DNA of 64,000 bases, taken from NCBI RefSeq assembly GCF_018403245.1, contig NZ_BOSH01000003.1, positions 186,001-250,000 on the forward strand, given 5' to 3'. The notes below the pieces were generated by a model that had not been told where the DNA came from, did not search any database, and saw only the letters and a program-made list of their open reading frames with translations. Origin of the DNA: Paenibacillus sp. J2TS4. Lineage in GTDB: Bacteria > Bacillota > Bacilli > Paenibacillales > NBRC-103111. This document shows positions 8,294-19,400 of the stretch, piece after piece; the stretch's first letter is position 1, and the number at the start of each line of letters is the position of its first letter. The position numbers and the translations under genes were made by a program.

Positions 8294-9700
8294 ATGTCGA
8301 AGAAAACGATGTATGAAAAAATTTGGGACAATCACGTCATTCATCAAGAAGAAGGAAAGCCTGGCATTATTTATATTGACCTGCATCTGGTGCATGAGGT
8401 TACATCGCCGCAAGCTTTTGAAGGGCTCCGTCTGGCCGGCCGCAAAGTCCGCCGCCCGGATCTGACCTTCGCGACGATGGACCATAACGTTCCAACGAAG
8501 GATCGTTTTAATATCAAAGACCCGATCTCGAAGCAGCAAATCGATACTCTGTCGAGCAACTGCGCCGATTTCGGTGTCAAGCTGTTCGATCTGGACAGCA
8601 CAGACCAAGGGGTTGTTCACGTGATGGGGCCCGAGCTCGGCTTGACCCATCCCGGCAAGACTATCGTGTGCGGAGACAGCCATACGTCTACCCACGGGGC
8701 TTTTGGAGCTCTTGCCTTCGGGATCGGTACGAGCGAAGTCGAGCATGTGCTGGCTACGCAATGCTTGCAGCAATCGAAGTCGAAGACGATGGAGGTTCGC
8801 GTAAATGGCAAGCTGAGCACCGGAGTGACGGCGAAAGACCTGATTCTGGGCATCATCGCCCAATACGGGACCGACTTTGCTACCGGATACGTTATTGAGT
8901 ACACCGGCGATGCTATCCGTTCCCTGTCGATGGAAGAGCGGATGACCGTATGTAACATGTCTATCGAAGCGGGCGCCCGCGCAGGTCTGATTGCTCCGGA
9001 CGAAACGACGTTCGAATATTTGCGCGGTCGTGAATACGTTCCGCAAGGAGCTGCCTTTGACCAAGCCATCGAGAAATGGAAAAGCCTCGTAACGGATGAA
9101 GGGGCTGTCTATGACCTCGTAGTCGAGTTCGATGCAGACTCTCTTATTCCTCAGGTCACTTGGGGAACGAGTCCGGGAATGGGAACAAATATTAGCGCAG
9201 CGGTGCCTAACCCGCAAGATTTTGCTACCGAGAATGAAAGAAAAGCTGCGGAGAAAGCACTAGAATATATGGGGCTTACTCCGGGAACTCCGATGACGGA
9301 GTTGAACGTAGACCGAGTCTTCATCGGTTCCTGTACGAACGGAAGGATCGAAGATTTGCGTGCAGCGGCTTCTGTAGCCAAAGGCTACAAAGTGTCTCCG
9401 TCTGTGAACGCGATTGTCGTTCCTGGCTCTGGACGTGTCAAAATCCAGGCGGAAAAGGAAGGATTGGATAAAATCTTCTCCGAAGCCGGATTTGAATGGC
9501 GCGATGCCGGCTGCAGCATGTGTCTGGCGATGAACCCGGACGTGCTGAGCCCCGGAGAAAGATGCGCATCTACCTCCAACCGTAACTTCGAGGGTCGCCA
9601 AGGTCGCGGAGGACGGACTCACCTCGTTTCCCCGGCGATGGCTGCGGCGGCTGCGATTGAAGGACGTTTTGTCGACGTTCGCGACTGGAAATTTAATTAA
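8294..9700 (+). CDS. leuC: 3-isopropylmalate dehydratase, large subunit
   Basis: Catalytic subunit of the aconitase-type enzyme that converts 2-isopropylmalate to 3-isopropylmalate in leucine synthesis; cytoplasmic, 4Fe-4S dependent. The cluster cysteines are visible in FIGSCTNGR and in [12 protein letters not shown]. Other family blocks are [31 protein letters not shown] and the C-terminal [11 protein letters not shown]. The ATG at 8294 is chosen because GAGGTGA (8282-8288) lies at the right distance; an in-frame GTG at 8285 would sit inside that ribosome site. This gives 468 residues, normal for LeuC. leuD follows after 21 bp, forming a two-gene operon. Confidence 0.96.
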   Translation: MSKKTMYEKIWDNHVIHQEEGKPGIIYIDLHLVHEVTSPQAFEGLRLAGRKVRRPDLTFATMDHNVPTKDRFNIKDPISKQQIDTLSSNCADFGVKLFDLDSTDQGVVHVMGPELGLTHPGKTIVCGDSHTSTHGAFGALAFGIGTSEVEHVLATQCLQQSKSKTMEVRVNGKLSTGVTAKDLILGIIAQYGTDFATGYVIEYTGDAIRSLSMEERMTVCNMSIEAGARAGLIAPDETTFEYLRGREYVPQGAAFDQAIEKWKSLVTDEGAVYDLVVEFDADSLIPQVTWGTSPGMGTNISAAVPNPQDFATENERKAAEKALEYMGLTPGTPMTELNVDRVFIGSCTNGRIEDLRAAASVAKGYKVSPSVNAIVVPGSGRVKIQAEKEGLDKIFSEAGFEWRDAGCSMCLAMNPDVLSPGERCASTSNRNFEGRQGRGGRTHLVSPAMAAAAAIEGRFVDVRDWKFN

Positions 9701-9721
9701 TGTTAGAAGGAGTTGCTCGAT

Positions 9722-10312
9722 ATGGAACCTTTTAAAAAACATACCGGACTGGTGGCTCCCGTTGACCGCGTCAACGTCGACACAGATGCCATTATTCCTA
9801 AACAATTTCTGAAAAGAATCGAAAGAACCGGCTTTGGACAATTTTTGTTCTACGAATGGCGCTTTGATGAAAGCGGCCAGGTGATTCCTGAATTTTCCTT
9901 GAATCTCCCTCGCTACAAGGGAGCATCCATACTGATTTCCCGCGCCAATTTCGGCTGCGGCTCTTCCCGGGAGCATGCTCCCTGGGCGATTCTGGACTAT
10001 GGCTTTAAAGTAGTTATCGCTCCGTCCTTTGCAGATATTTTCTATAACAACTGCTTCAAGAACGGAATTCTTCCGATTAAGCTGTCCGAGGAACAGGTTC
10101 AGGATCTGTTCGAGCGTACGGCAGCTAACGAAGGATATCAGCTGAACGTAGATCTGGAGAATAATAAATTGTCCGACAATCAAGGGCTTGAGCTATCTTT
10201 TGAGTTGGATGAGCACCGTCGTCAATTTTTGCTCCTTGGTTTGGACGATATTGGCTTGACCTTGCAGCATAGCGACAAAATTGCCGCCTATGAAGCAAAG
10301 CAGCAAGCTTAA
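9722..10312 (+). CDS. leuD: 3-isopropylmalate dehydratase, small subunit
   Basis: Swivelling subunit that completes the LeuCD enzyme. The 196-residue protein shows the family blocks [27 protein letters not shown] and [26 protein letters not shown] at 9705-9712 points to ATG 9722; an upstream TTG at 9713 is too close to it. It is the last gene of the leuCD unit and is followed about 110 bp later by a strong terminator. Confidence 0.96.
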   Translation: MEPFKKHTGLVAPVDRVNVDTDAIIPKQFLKRIERTGFGQFLFYEWRFDESGQVIPEFSLNLPRYKGASILISRANFGCGSSREHAPWAILDYGFKVVIAPSFADIFYNNCFKNGILPIKLSEEQVQDLFERTAANEGYQLNVDLENNKLSDNQGLELSFELDEHRRQFLLLGLDDIGLTLQHSDKIAAYEAKQQA

Positions 10313-10418
10313 TCACAGCGACTATGAGGTCTATCAGTTAATCCATCCAAGCGAGGGCATGGAAGGGATCGCAGCGGAGCTTAAGGGAAGCAGCTAAGCT
10401 AAACACATCATTATACCC

Positions 10419-10467
10419 AAAAAGCTTCTTGTCGAAACAGAAAATTCTGTCGACAGGAAGCTTTTTT
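10419..10467 (+). terminator. Intrinsic terminator of leuCD
   Basis: Long hairpin: AAAGCTTC..TGTCGA (from 10420) pairs with TCGACA.GAAGCTTT (to 10464), with an inner ACAGAA/TTCTGT stem. A run of six T ends at 10467. Confidence 0.85.
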
Positions 10468-10540
10468 CGCAACTTTTTGGAAAATATTACGTCTAAATAT
10501 ACGTCGTATGCCATAATCTACTAAACTCAGAGGTGTAATG

Positions 10541-11971
10541 ATGAAAAAGCTAGTAGTCTCCCTGTTGTCCTTGTTTGTTTTTCTCTTTATACTTCCCCAG
10601 TTCATCTATGCGGACGAATCGGTAGAAGAAATTCCGCTATATTTGAACGGAAAGAAGCTGAACCCTGAGGTAGCCTCCCGCATCTTGAACGATACGACAC
10701 TGGTCCCTGTTCGGATTGTTTCCGAAGAACTGGGCGCGAAAGTCAGTTGGAATCAGGAGGAACAAAGGGTTACGATCCAAAAGACAGAAGCGGAAATGCT
10801 GCTCTGGATCGACAAATCCTACGCTTCCATCGACGGAAGAGGTTATCCGCTGGAAGTTTCCCCGGTTAACATTGAGGGGAACACACTGGTCCCTGTCCGG
10901 TTTGTTGCCGAGAATCTGGGACTGGATGTGTCGTGGGATAATGAAACCCGCTCCGTACATATGGTGGATGCGCCGGTTGAAGAACCGCCTGCGGACGATC
11001 CAGAAGAGACAGATCCTTCTGAAGTAACTCCTACTCCGAATCCAGATCCAACTCCTACTCCAGATCCAAGTCCGATCGTGAAGCCGAAACCGGATCCATC
11101 TCTTCCAGCAATGGAATCCATACATATGGATGGAGATCAGTTGATTATTCAGGGAACAGAACCTATGAATTCCCAGCATTTTTCGTTGATCAGTCCGAGC
11201 CGTTTGGTCATTGACGTGCCTAATTATCGACTTGGACAAGCTTTATCGTCCGATCCCGATATGAATGGAGGGACGATAGAGGTTGAGGATCATCCTATGG
11301 TATCCAAGATTCGTTACGCTTTATTTTCGGACAACCCTTACACCGTTCGAGTCGTCGTGGATCTGAAATCCAAAGCCTCTTACAAGCTTGTGGAGGATCC
11401 GGGGACGAATCAAGTGACTGTAACTTTTCAACCGCTTGTATATAAAGTAGTGATCGATGCAGGGCATGGTGGTAAAGACCCGGGAGCTTTGTCCCTAACC
11501 GGCCGGCGCGAGAAAGAGTTCACCTTGGCTGTAACCTTGAAAGTCAAGGAACTGTTGGATCAAGAACCGCTTATTCAGCCATTGCTGGTCCGAAGCGACG
11601 ATACGTTCGTCGAATTGGATGATCGTGTAGCCTTTGCCAATAGCCAGGAGGCGGATGTGTTCATCTCCATACACGGGAATAAATTCAGACCGGAAATTAA
11701 CGGGCAGGAGACTTATTATTGGAGAAGCGCAAGCTTGTCCCTTGCGAATACGATGCATAAGCATGTTTTGGAAGCGACCGGGTTTACGGACCGGAAGGTC
11801 CGGAAAAATAACTTCCGCGTCATTACAACTACCTCCATGCCGGCCGTCCTTCTCGAAATCGGATATCTTTCCAATGTGGAGGACGAAGCCCAAATGTACC
11901 AGGAAGATTTTCAGCTCCGGGCAGCCGAGGGAATTGTAGCAGGAATTAAGGATTATTTGCAGATTCAATAA
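10541..11971 (+). CDS. N-acetylmuramoyl-L-alanine amidase with copper-amine-oxidase-like N-terminal domain
   Basis: Secreted cell-wall hydrolase that cuts the bond between MurNAc and the stem peptide. It has a signal peptide (residues 1-25), then a Cu_amine_oxidN1-type domain with two similar halves (both contain TLVPVR.V.E.LG..V.W), a Pro/Thr/Asp-rich linker at ~145-190, an AMIN-like domain (~195-295), and a C-terminal Amidase_3 domain. Zn and catalytic motifs are DAGHGGKDPG (~305), a SIHGN variant of the usual SIHAN (~376) and LLEIGYLSN (~440). AGAGGTG suits the ATG at 10541 better than the ATG one codon earlier. It starts a surface gene cluster: GerMN lipoprotein 13 bp downstream, then an SLH protein. 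Confidence 0.88.
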   Translation: MKKLVVSLLSLFVFLFILPQFIYADESVEEIPLYLNGKKLNPEVASRILNDTTLVPVRIVSEELGAKVSWNQEEQRVTIQKTEAEMLLWIDKSYASIDGRGYPLEVSPVNIEGNTLVPVRFVAENLGLDVSWDNETRSVHMVDAPVEEPPADDPEETDPSEVTPTPNPDPTPTPDPSPIVKPKPDPSLPAMESIHMDGDQLIIQGTEPMNSQHFSLISPSRLVIDVPNYRLGQALSSDPDMNGGTIEVEDHPMVSKIRYALFSDNPYTVRVVVDLKSKASYKLVEDPGTNQVTVTFQPLVYKVVIDAGHGGKDPGALSLTGRREKEFTLAVTLKVKELLDQEPLIQPLLVRSDDTFVELDDRVAFANSQEADVFISIHGNKFRPEINGQETYYWRSASLSLANTMHKHVLEATGFTDRKVRKNNFRVITTTSMPAVLLEIGYLSNVEDEAQMYQEDFQLRAAEGIVAGIKDYLQIQ

Positions 11972-11984
11972 GGGGTGAGGGATT

Positions 11985-12542
11985 ATGCGCACAATGACTA
12001 AAAGGCTTGTCATCCTTTCTATTTTTACTGCGATCTTAATTGCTGGCTGCGGAAATCATGCGAAACCGACAACGGGATCAGCCCTGCCTCCTGAAGGGGC
12101 CGCAAGTCCAACTCCAGGGGCAGAGGAGCAGTATAAAGAACTGTCCATAGAAGCTTATTTTAGCGATACGGATGCCGAAAAACTGATTTCCAAAAAGACG
12201 GATATCCGTTATACTGATGAATCAAGTAAATATTTAGCCGCTCTTCATACTTTGAAATCAAGCCCGGGTCCAGAGTATGTCGCTCTGTTCGCCGGTATTG
12301 ATTTCTCTTCGGCCGACCTGAGCTCCGGAGAGTTGACCGTCGATCTGTCGATTAGTCCGGAAGCTGTGCTCGGTTCTCAGGGAGAGGCTCTGGCTTTGCA
12401 AGCATTAAAGAATACCTTGTTCCAGTTCGACGAAGTGCTGGCTATAACAATTCTGATAGACGGCGAAGAGTCGAACAGCTTGATGGGACATGTGGATTTG
12501 CCCAAACGGTTGGAGAGAGAGAATGAGGAAGAGAAGAAGTAG
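11985..12542 (+). CDS. GerMN-domain lipoprotein
   Basis: Lipid-anchored envelope protein with one GerMN domain, the fold found (doubled) in the spore germination/sporulation protein GerM. The signal peptide ends in lipobox LIAGC with Cys 22. After a Pro/Ala-rich spacer, residues ~45-175 match GerMN features: YFSDTDAEKLISK, then the DLSSGELTVDLS strand pair and LTNTLFQF-like helix (here LKNTLFQFDEV). Preceded by GGGGTGAGGG and 13 bp from the amidase, so probably one operon. GerMN proteins often occur beside amidases, which suggests a shared role in peptidoglycan remodelling. Specific function not known. Confidence 0.8.
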   Translation: MRTMTKRLVILSIFTAILIAGCGNHAKPTTGSALPPEGAASPTPGAEEQYKELSIEAYFSDTDAEKLISKKTDIRYTDESSKYLAALHTLKSSPGPEYVALFAGIDFSSADLSSGELTVDLSISPEAVLGSQGEALALQALKNTLFQFDEVLAITILIDGEESNSLMGHVDLPKRLERENEEEKK

Positions 12543-12567
12543 CATTCAGGCTGAAAGGGGAAGAGGA

Positions 12568-14880
12568 ATGAAATCGGGAAAGAAGAAAGCTGAGAAAGTT
12601 ATTGTTTCGTTAGTCGTATCCGCTATGGTGGTTGGCAGCCAGGCGGGCGGCATCATGGCCGCTGAATGGAAGCCGGAGGGCGGTCTTGTTCAAATCGCCG
12701 CGGCTTCGAGCTATCAATTTGACGATGTGCCGGTGTCCCATTGGTCTCACCGATATGTTACCCAGTTGGCCGCTCAAGGAATAGTGCAGGGCCGGGATGA
12801 GGGCAAATACGTGCCCAACGATAGAGTGTCGCAGGAGGAAGTGATCGTTCTTGCGATCCGGTTGATGGGATTGGAGCAGGAGGCGGAACGAGTAAAAACC
12901 GACAACTATGTGCTCCCGTTCTCTGTCAGCGATTATGCGCGTGGGTATGTCGTAACCGCTATTGAAAAGGGACTGTTGAATATTAAGGAAGAGAGCTCGG
13001 GTTCTCCATCGGAAGGCAAGAGCTGGGGAACAAGCAGCGCCTCCAGAGAATGGGTGGCCAAAATCGTTATCCGCGCCATCAATAAACAAAGCGAAGCAGA
13101 GCAAAAGAAATCCAAGTCGACCGGCTTTAGCGATAACAACAAAATCGCAGACGGCAATATCGGATTTATCAACGAAGCGATTTCGTTAAAAATTGTAGAC
13201 GGCTTTGAAGACAACACCTTCCGTCCGGACCAAGCGGTTACCAGAGCGGAGATGGCGACCTTTATCAGCCGGGCTCAGCATCATAATTCCTTCCAGCCCG
13301 ACAAAGTATTGTACGGGACGGTTCAGGCGATTACTGGCAGCTCTGTGCAAGTGACCGATACGAAAGGGCAGTCCCGGACACTGAATATTAATTCCGATTC
13401 GGTTATTTACGGAGAAGGCAATGACGGAAAGATATCGTGGAGCGGGATTAAACCGGGATACTCCGTATATGCCGTTGTACAGAACAATTCGGTGAATTAT
13501 ATGGAAATCAAAGAAAAGGTTTCCTACCAGACTGTGGAAGGCAAAGTAGAAAATATTGATTTGTCGGCAATGAGACTTACTTTAAAATCCGGCGATAAAT
13601 CGGAAGTGTACGAGCTGATGTCCGGTACTTCGGTAACGGATAAAAATGGCTCGGGTCAAAGTCTGTCGGATGTTCTAAAAGATAGCAAAGTTGAAATCCG
13701 CTTCACAGACGATCGTAAAATCGCCCATATTACAATCAAGGAAGCTCCAATCAACAAGACTGCAGTCGGAACTTTCGTCTCTGTGGACAAAGAAAGCAAG
13801 AAACTGACCGTTAACGAGAACGGCCTAGGGAAGCAGGAATATATTTTTATCGATAACGTTCCGGTCAAATATAAGGAGACAGTGCGGTCGTTGGATCATC
13901 TATTCGAAGGGGATACGATCAGCTTCCGGGTGGAGAACAATATCATCGTAGAGGTCGAAGTTACCTCGACGAATGTAGAAGTGATCAAGGAAGGAAAGCT
14001 GGATCATATTAAGCTGGACAACCGTGCTTCATATTTGACGATCCAATTCGCTGACGGCCGTTTCGGCACTTATTCTTACGACAATAATTTTGTAGAAGTC
14101 ATTATGCCGTGGAAGCTAAGCTCGTCGATTGCGGAGCTTCAGGTTGGAGACGAAGTGACGGTTTATCTCGATGCGGATAATAATGTCAAGAAGTTATTTG
14201 TCAAGGAACGGATACAAACCGTCAGCTATATGGCGACTATCGAAGGCTATGACAATAAAACTAAATACTTGATCATCAAGAAGAACAACGTTCCGGAAAT
14301 CTATCAATTGGACGATAAAATTAGTTTGACGTACAACGGAAATTCGGTTGCTCTGGAACAGTTCGAGAGTATGTTTGCTATTGGTAAAAAAGTCGATTTG
14401 ACTTACAACAACAACGATGAATTGGTTAACATCGCGCTGAACATCGGATACGAAGGAGTCATATCGATGATTAACCCGACAACGAAAGAACTCAAGCTGA
14501 AAATGCCGAACAATCAATATCTGGATCTGAAAATGAATACTTTCGTTGGAGTGGAAGCTTTCAACCAGGATAATGCGACATTGGATGATCTGAAGGTTGG
14601 CGATTCGGTTAAAGCGATTGTCGGTCCTCAACAAGATTATGTATACTCAATGCAAAAGAAACAGACTTTATCTTACGAACTGATCAGCAAGAACGATACG
14701 AATCGTCAAATCACCGTTAAAGATCAGAATGGAGCTACCAAGTCGTACAATGTTCCATTAGATGCCAAGATCTTATCGGCTGGAGACACCAGTCTGACCT
14801 TTGCTCAATTATCTCCCGGCAGCAAAATTGAAATTACTTACTTGGGCAAATCGCTTCACCAAGTGAAGGTCGCCCCATAA
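12568..14880 (+). CDS. SLH-domain surface protein with repeated beta domains
   Basis: Exported protein held on the wall by S-layer homology modules. ATG 12568 is chosen for AAGGGGAAGAGG upstream; it gives a signal peptide ending near GGIMAAEW and 770 residues. Three SLH-like modules occupy ~35-245 (FDDVPVSHWSHRYVTQLAAQGI; a degenerate second one; DGFEDNTFRPDQAVTRAEM). The rest is a chain of ~70-residue repeats, each with a G.V..I......L.....DG..Y.. pattern (e.g. TVEGKVENIDLSAMRLTLKSG, GTFVSVDKESKKLTVNENG, GVISMINPTTKELKLKM). It follows the amidase and GerMN genes on the same strand with short spacing and is closed by a terminator. The function of the repeats is unknown. Confidence 0.85.
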   Translation: MKSGKKKAEKVIVSLVVSAMVVGSQAGGIMAAEWKPEGGLVQIAAASSYQFDDVPVSHWSHRYVTQLAAQGIVQGRDEGKYVPNDRVSQEEVIVLAIRLMGLEQEAERVKTDNYVLPFSVSDYARGYVVTAIEKGLLNIKEESSGSPSEGKSWGTSSASREWVAKIVIRAINKQSEAEQKKSKSTGFSDNNKIADGNIGFINEAISLKIVDGFEDNTFRPDQAVTRAEMATFISRAQHHNSFQPDKVLYGTVQAITGSSVQVTDTKGQSRTLNINSDSVIYGEGNDGKISWSGIKPGYSVYAVVQNNSVNYMEIKEKVSYQTVEGKVENIDLSAMRLTLKSGDKSEVYELMSGTSVTDKNGSGQSLSDVLKDSKVEIRFTDDRKIAHITIKEAPINKTAVGTFVSVDKESKKLTVNENGLGKQEYIFIDNVPVKYKETVRSLDHLFEGDTISFRVENNIIVEVEVTSTNVEVIKEGKLDHIKLDNRASYLTIQFADGRFGTYSYDNNFVEVIMPWKLSSSIAELQVGDEVTVYLDADNNVKKLFVKERIQTVSYMATIEGYDNKTKYLIIKKNNVPEIYQLDDKISLTYNGNSVALEQFESMFAIGKKVDLTYNNNDELVNIALNIGYEGVISMINPTTKELKLKMPNNQYLDLKMNTFVGVEAFNQDNATLDDLKVGDSVKAIVGPQQDYVYSMQKKQTLSYELISKNDTNRQITVKDQNGATKSYNVPLDAKILSAGDTSLTFAQLSPGSKIEITYLGKSLHQVKVAP

Positions 14881-14979
14881 AATAAGAGTTCAAAAGCTTT
14901 AGGATGCTTTTGGAACAGTCTCTTAAAGCAGTACTGCCATAGCTGAAATGGCCAGAGGATACTCGGCATTAGGAATAGG

Positions 14980-15021
14980 CCGTCCGAATAAAGGAATTCC
15001 TTATTCGGACGGTTTTCTTTT
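14980..15021 (+). terminator. Intrinsic terminator after the SLH gene
   Basis: CCGTCCGAATAA (14980-14991) pairs perfectly with TTATTCGGACGG (15001-15012), followed by TTTTCTTTT. A second, T-less hairpin CAAAAGC/GCTTTTG lies at 14893-14914. The 14881-15187 gap holds nothing else recognised. Confidence 0.85.
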
Positions 15022-15187
15022 AAACGCGGTCGCTCATCCTCGAAGGATTCCGATAAGAGTTTTTCTCAATTTAGAAACGTTTTAAAAATGTTCATTTTTT
15101 ACTGCATAACCAGCATTGAATATCTTTATCGGATTCGATACACTGTAGGGTGTTCGGGCGAAAGATTGGGAAAGGGGAGCTTTGAAT

Positions 15188-15865
15188 ATGAGTACTCTGA
15201 AAGTTCGGCGCATTCTGGATACGATCGGGGAGATGTTCCCGGACGCCCACTGTGAATTAACCCATTCCAATCCGTTCGAGCTGACGATCGCAGTGCTGTT
15301 GTCTGCTCAATGTACAGATGAAAAGGTGAATAAAGTTACGGATTCTTTATTCAAGAAATATACGAAGCCGGAAGATTACTTGGCTGTTCCTTTGGAGGAG
15401 CTGGAGCAGGACATTAGAAGCATCGGACTGTATCGGAACAAAGCGAAAAATATTCAAAAGCTTTGTCAGTTAATAATAGAGAAATACGATGGACAAATTC
15501 CGCAAGAGCACTCTCAATTGGTTGAGCTTCCCGGTGTCGGTAGAAAAACGGCCAATGTCGTTGTTTCTAATGCTTTCGGCGTGCCTGCCATTGCTGTGGA
15601 CACCCATGTGGAACGGGTATCCAAACGTCTAGGCCTGGCGAAAGCAGAAGATTCGGTACTGGAAGTAGAAAAAAAATTAATGAAGAAAGTGCCCAAGGAA
15701 GAATGGACCCTGACTCATCATCGTCTCATCTTTTTCGGAAGGTATCATTGCAAAGCACAAAATCCAAACTGTGAAATCTGCCCTTTGCTGGATTTGTGCC
15801 GTGAAGGCAAAAAAAGAATGAACACTTTGAAGAATAGGAAAACGAAGGAAGTCAAGACTAGATAG
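15188..15865 (+). CDS. nth: Endonuclease III (base excision repair glycosylase/AP lyase)
   Basis: Cytoplasmic DNA repair enzyme that removes oxidised pyrimidines and nicks at abasic sites. The helix-hairpin-helix (LPGVGRKTANVV) holds the catalytic Lys, and the catalytic Asp follows in AIAVDTHVERVSKRLGL. The C-terminus carries the 4Fe-4S loop C-x6-C-x2-C-x5-C (CKAQNPNCEICPLLDLC). The ATG at 15188 is 8 bp after AAAGGGGAG; a TTG two codons upstream is too close. The 225-residue length is standard. A small unknown gene follows after 28 bp. Confidence 0.96.
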   Translation: MSTLKVRRILDTIGEMFPDAHCELTHSNPFELTIAVLLSAQCTDEKVNKVTDSLFKKYTKPEDYLAVPLEELEQDIRSIGLYRNKAKNIQKLCQLIIEKYDGQIPQEHSQLVELPGVGRKTANVVVSNAFGVPAIAVDTHVERVSKRLGLAKAEDSVLEVEKKLMKKVPKEEWTLTHHRLIFFGRYHCKAQNPNCEICPLLDLCREGKKRMNTLKNRKTKEVKTR

Positions 15866-15893
15866 GGAAGCTACAGAAAAAGGATGGGATGAC

Positions 15894-16166
15894 ATGAAAT
15901 GCATATCGGTCTATACTAAAAACTTCGGAGTGTTCTCTGACATTTATGAAGAGATTATGAAAACTCCATTTGCCGAAAACGAGGAAAAAGAGATTGAGGG
16001 CATTGTCGTCAGTGAATCGGGAGAGGTTCCGGACAACTACTTGGATCGCATGAGAGCGAAGCCTGAAGTAGTCGTCATGAAAGTGAAGGAACAGAACATT
16101 ACGATTCTGCAGCACGGGGATGTGTTCGAAATCATTCTCCCCGAGAATGAAAATGTGATACACTAG
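15894..16166 (+). CDS. Conserved small protein of unknown function
   Basis: 90 residues, no signal peptide or membrane helix. The composition is charged, with an alternating strand/helix pattern (KCISVYTKNFGVFSDIYEEIM, then EVVVMKVKEQNITILQHGDVFEIIL). ATG 15894 follows AAAAAGGATGGGATG. It lies 28 bp after nth and may be co-transcribed with it. I do not recognise the family. The good ribosome site and protein-like composition argue for a real gene. Confidence 0.65.
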   Translation: MKCISVYTKNFGVFSDIYEEIMKTPFAENEEKEIEGIVVSESGEVPDNYLDRMRAKPEVVVMKVKEQNITILQHGDVFEIILPENENVIH

Positions 16167-16340
16167 TACGGAGTACAAACAAACCCAATAGAAGAATGAG
16201 ACCTTTGAAAAGGCGCTGTCTCATCAGCCGATAGGGATCTTGTTTAGGCAGCGCCCTTTCAACAGTCTCCACCGGGATCATTCATTCGAACACCGAGGTT
16301 TAAGGTTCCGGGAGCCGGAGTTCTGTTTTTCAAAACTTCT

Positions 16341-16364
16341 AACCGAAGCTATTTCGGTTTTTTT
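16341..16364 (+). terminator. Intrinsic terminator before dynA
   Basis: AACCGAA (16341-16347) and TTCGGTT (16353-16359) form a stem, followed by seven T up to 16364. It probably ends the nth transcript. Confidence 0.65.
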
Positions 16365-16445
16365 GAGTTTATAAGTTCCGGGGCTCCCCGCAAAGGTGGG
16401 GTTATTTTATTTGTAACGGACAACTAAGGGTCAGGAGAATGTGTG

Positions 16446-19400
16446 ATGAATGGTTTGGAAACGATAGCCAAGCTGGCATCCGGTATGCAGGCTGCAGGGG
16501 ACTCGTGGCATGCCGATAAGATGATGCAGCTCAAGAAGAAGCTGGCATCCGGGCAGCTCTATTTTGCTTTTTGCGGACATTTTTCCGCTGGGAAATCAAG
16601 TCTGATCAATCGCTTGTGTGGCGCTAAGCTGCTGCCATCCAGTCCGATTCCTACAAGCGCTAACATTGTATCGATCGGCAATGGAAAGGCGGAGGTAACC
16701 GTCTACCGAAACGACCGGGCCGAGCCGGACCGGATCAAACCGGAGCAGCTGGCGGAATATTGCAAGAATGGAGAGGATATTCGCTCGATCGATATCCGTT
16801 ATCCGATTCCTTTTCTGGGGGAGCATGCGGTATTGCTGGATACTCCAGGCATCGATTCAACGGACGATGCTCACCGGATGTCTACCGAATCGGCTCTGCA
16901 TCTGGCGGATGTCGTCTTCTATGTCATGGACTATAATCATGTCCAGTCGGAGACGAATTTTGCATTTACGAAGCAGCTTCAGGATTGGGGCAAGCCCGTC
17001 TACTTAATTGTCAATCAAATAGATAAGCACCGGGAGGAAGAGCTGCCGTTTAAGCAGTACAAGAAAAGTGTGGAGCAAGCTTTTGGCAACTGGAACATCC
17101 ACCCGGACGGGATTCTGTATCTGTCGGTGAAACACCCGGAGCACCCTCATCACGAATGGAGCGAGTTGGTATGGCTTATTCGCAAGCTGCAAGGTTGCTC
17201 CGAGCCGTTGCGCCAACAAAGCGCCGCTGCGTCTTCTGAGCAGCTTATTCGCAAGCATGTGGCGGTCATGTCTGCCTCGCGAGAAGAAGAGAAGGCAGAG
17301 CTGCGAGCAGAGATTCGTCAGGGCGACGGCCTGGAAGAAGCCCGCGAACAGTATGAACAGAAACGGGAGCGATTAAATCAATTGAAGCAGCTCCCGCTCG
17401 AGCTTCATGCGGAATGGAAGAATGAGATTGGCTCCATCGTCGAGAATGCCAATCTTACCCCCGCCGCGACCAGAGATCTGGCTCATCATTATTTGCAGAG
17501 CCGCAAGCCCGGCTTCAAAGTTGGTTTTTTCTCGAGAGCGGCACAAACAGAAAAGGAAATCGCCAGTCGATTGAATGACTTTTACACGGATTTTTCCGAG
17601 AAGGTTAGAGCGGGACTGAGCTGGCATCTGCAGGATTTCATTAAGAAACAAGCAGAGGAGTACGGGGTGTCAGCGGAATTGGAGCCGTCGTCGGTGGCCA
17701 GGCTGGAGTTTAAGCATCCGGCTTCCTGGGTGGCTGATCAGGTTCATATGGGGGCGGAATTTTCTAGCGAATATACGCTTACTTATTCCCGTCAACTCTC
17801 GTCGGAAGTAAAAACTTCGTTTCGGCGAGAAGCTATGGAATTGGCGGATGAGCTGATCGATAAGTTGACGTCTCGATTCGAAGTCGAGCGGCGGCAGCTG
17901 GAGTCGGAACTGGCGGAGCTGGAGGAAGCTCTGCAAGCCCAGCGCCAATTGGAGCAGATGGAGCGGGCCGAGCAGGAGGAGCTGAAGCGGATGCTTGGCT
18001 TGTCCGAGAGCGCCCTGCCCCGGACAGGGCTCAGGCTGCCATCCCCGGGTGATTACGATGAGCAGGAATTTGCCGCAGCCCGATCAACCGATCCCGAGGC
18101 AGCCGATAGCTCCGTGACGGCGAAGAAGGCCTCTGAGCCGGCTCCCGGGAGTGCTCGCCAGGCCGCTTCCCCTTCCGTCGCCAATGGCCTGGCGGCCGAA
18201 GCAGGCAGAGCAGCAGCAGACGGCGGAAGTCTGACCCGGGTTAAGGATCATCGCGACCGGCTGCGTCGGATGGCGCAAACCTTACGCGAAGCGGTAGCCT
18301 TGACGAAGGAGATGTCCGCTCTGCAGTCCGTCTCCCGCTCTATGATAGATAAAGCCGAACGGATGGAAAATAATCGGTTTACCGTCGCCTTGTTCGGAGC
18401 TTTTAGCGCGGGAAAATCGTCGTTTGCCAATGCCTTGATTGGAGAACGAATTTTGCCGGTTTCCCCTAACCCGACCACTGCAGCGATCAATACGATTCTG
18501 CCGCCAACAGACGATTGTCCGCATGGGACGGTTAAAGTCGTCATGAAGACGGAGGAGGCGGTGCTGGAAGAAATCCGCTATTCGCTCGATGTGCTGGGAA
18601 TGTCGGGGGGGACCCGGAAGGAATGTTTGCGGGCAATCGCCGGAATCTCCCCAGAGCAGGTAAGCGAGGGAGGAAAGCCTCATTACGCCTTTTTGAAGGC
18701 GGTGGAAAAAGGCTGGAGCTCCGCCGAAGGACGGCTGGGTAATGAATTGACGGCTGATCTCGAGCAGTTTGCAGGATATGTCGCCGAAGAAGATAAATCC
18801 TGCTTCGTAGAATCCATCCGGCTCTATTACAGCAACCCGCTGACCGAGCAAGGAATGGTGTTCGTCGATACTCCGGGAGCGGACTCGATCAACGCACGTC
18901 ATACCGGGGTAGCGTTCAATTATATTAAAAACGCTGACGCTATTCTTTTCGTCACCTATTATAACCATGCATTTTCCCAGGCTGACCGGGAATTTTTGCT
19001 GCAGCTTGGACGGGTCAAGGACGCTTTTGAGCTGGATAAAATGTTTTTTATCGTCAATGCTGCCGATCTGGCCGCCGATTCCGAGGAGTTGAGCGCGGTC
19101 ATCGAGCATGTGGAATCGAACCTGGCGAGTCATGGTGTAAGGAATGCGAGAATTTATCCTGTATCCAGCCAGCAGGCGGTGCAAGGCAAGTTGGGCAACG
19201 ACAAGACACTGCTCGCGCAATCGGGTATAGTGGAGTTTGAACGACAGTTCATTCGATTCACTTATGAAGAATTAAGCGAGATGGCTGTCCGTTCCGCCCA
19301 GTATGATTTGCAGCGGGCGGCTGCTACTATGCAGGAGTGGATTCAAAGCGCCTATCAAAGTGAGGAAGAACGAAAGGATAGCATAGACCGCCTTGAGGAA

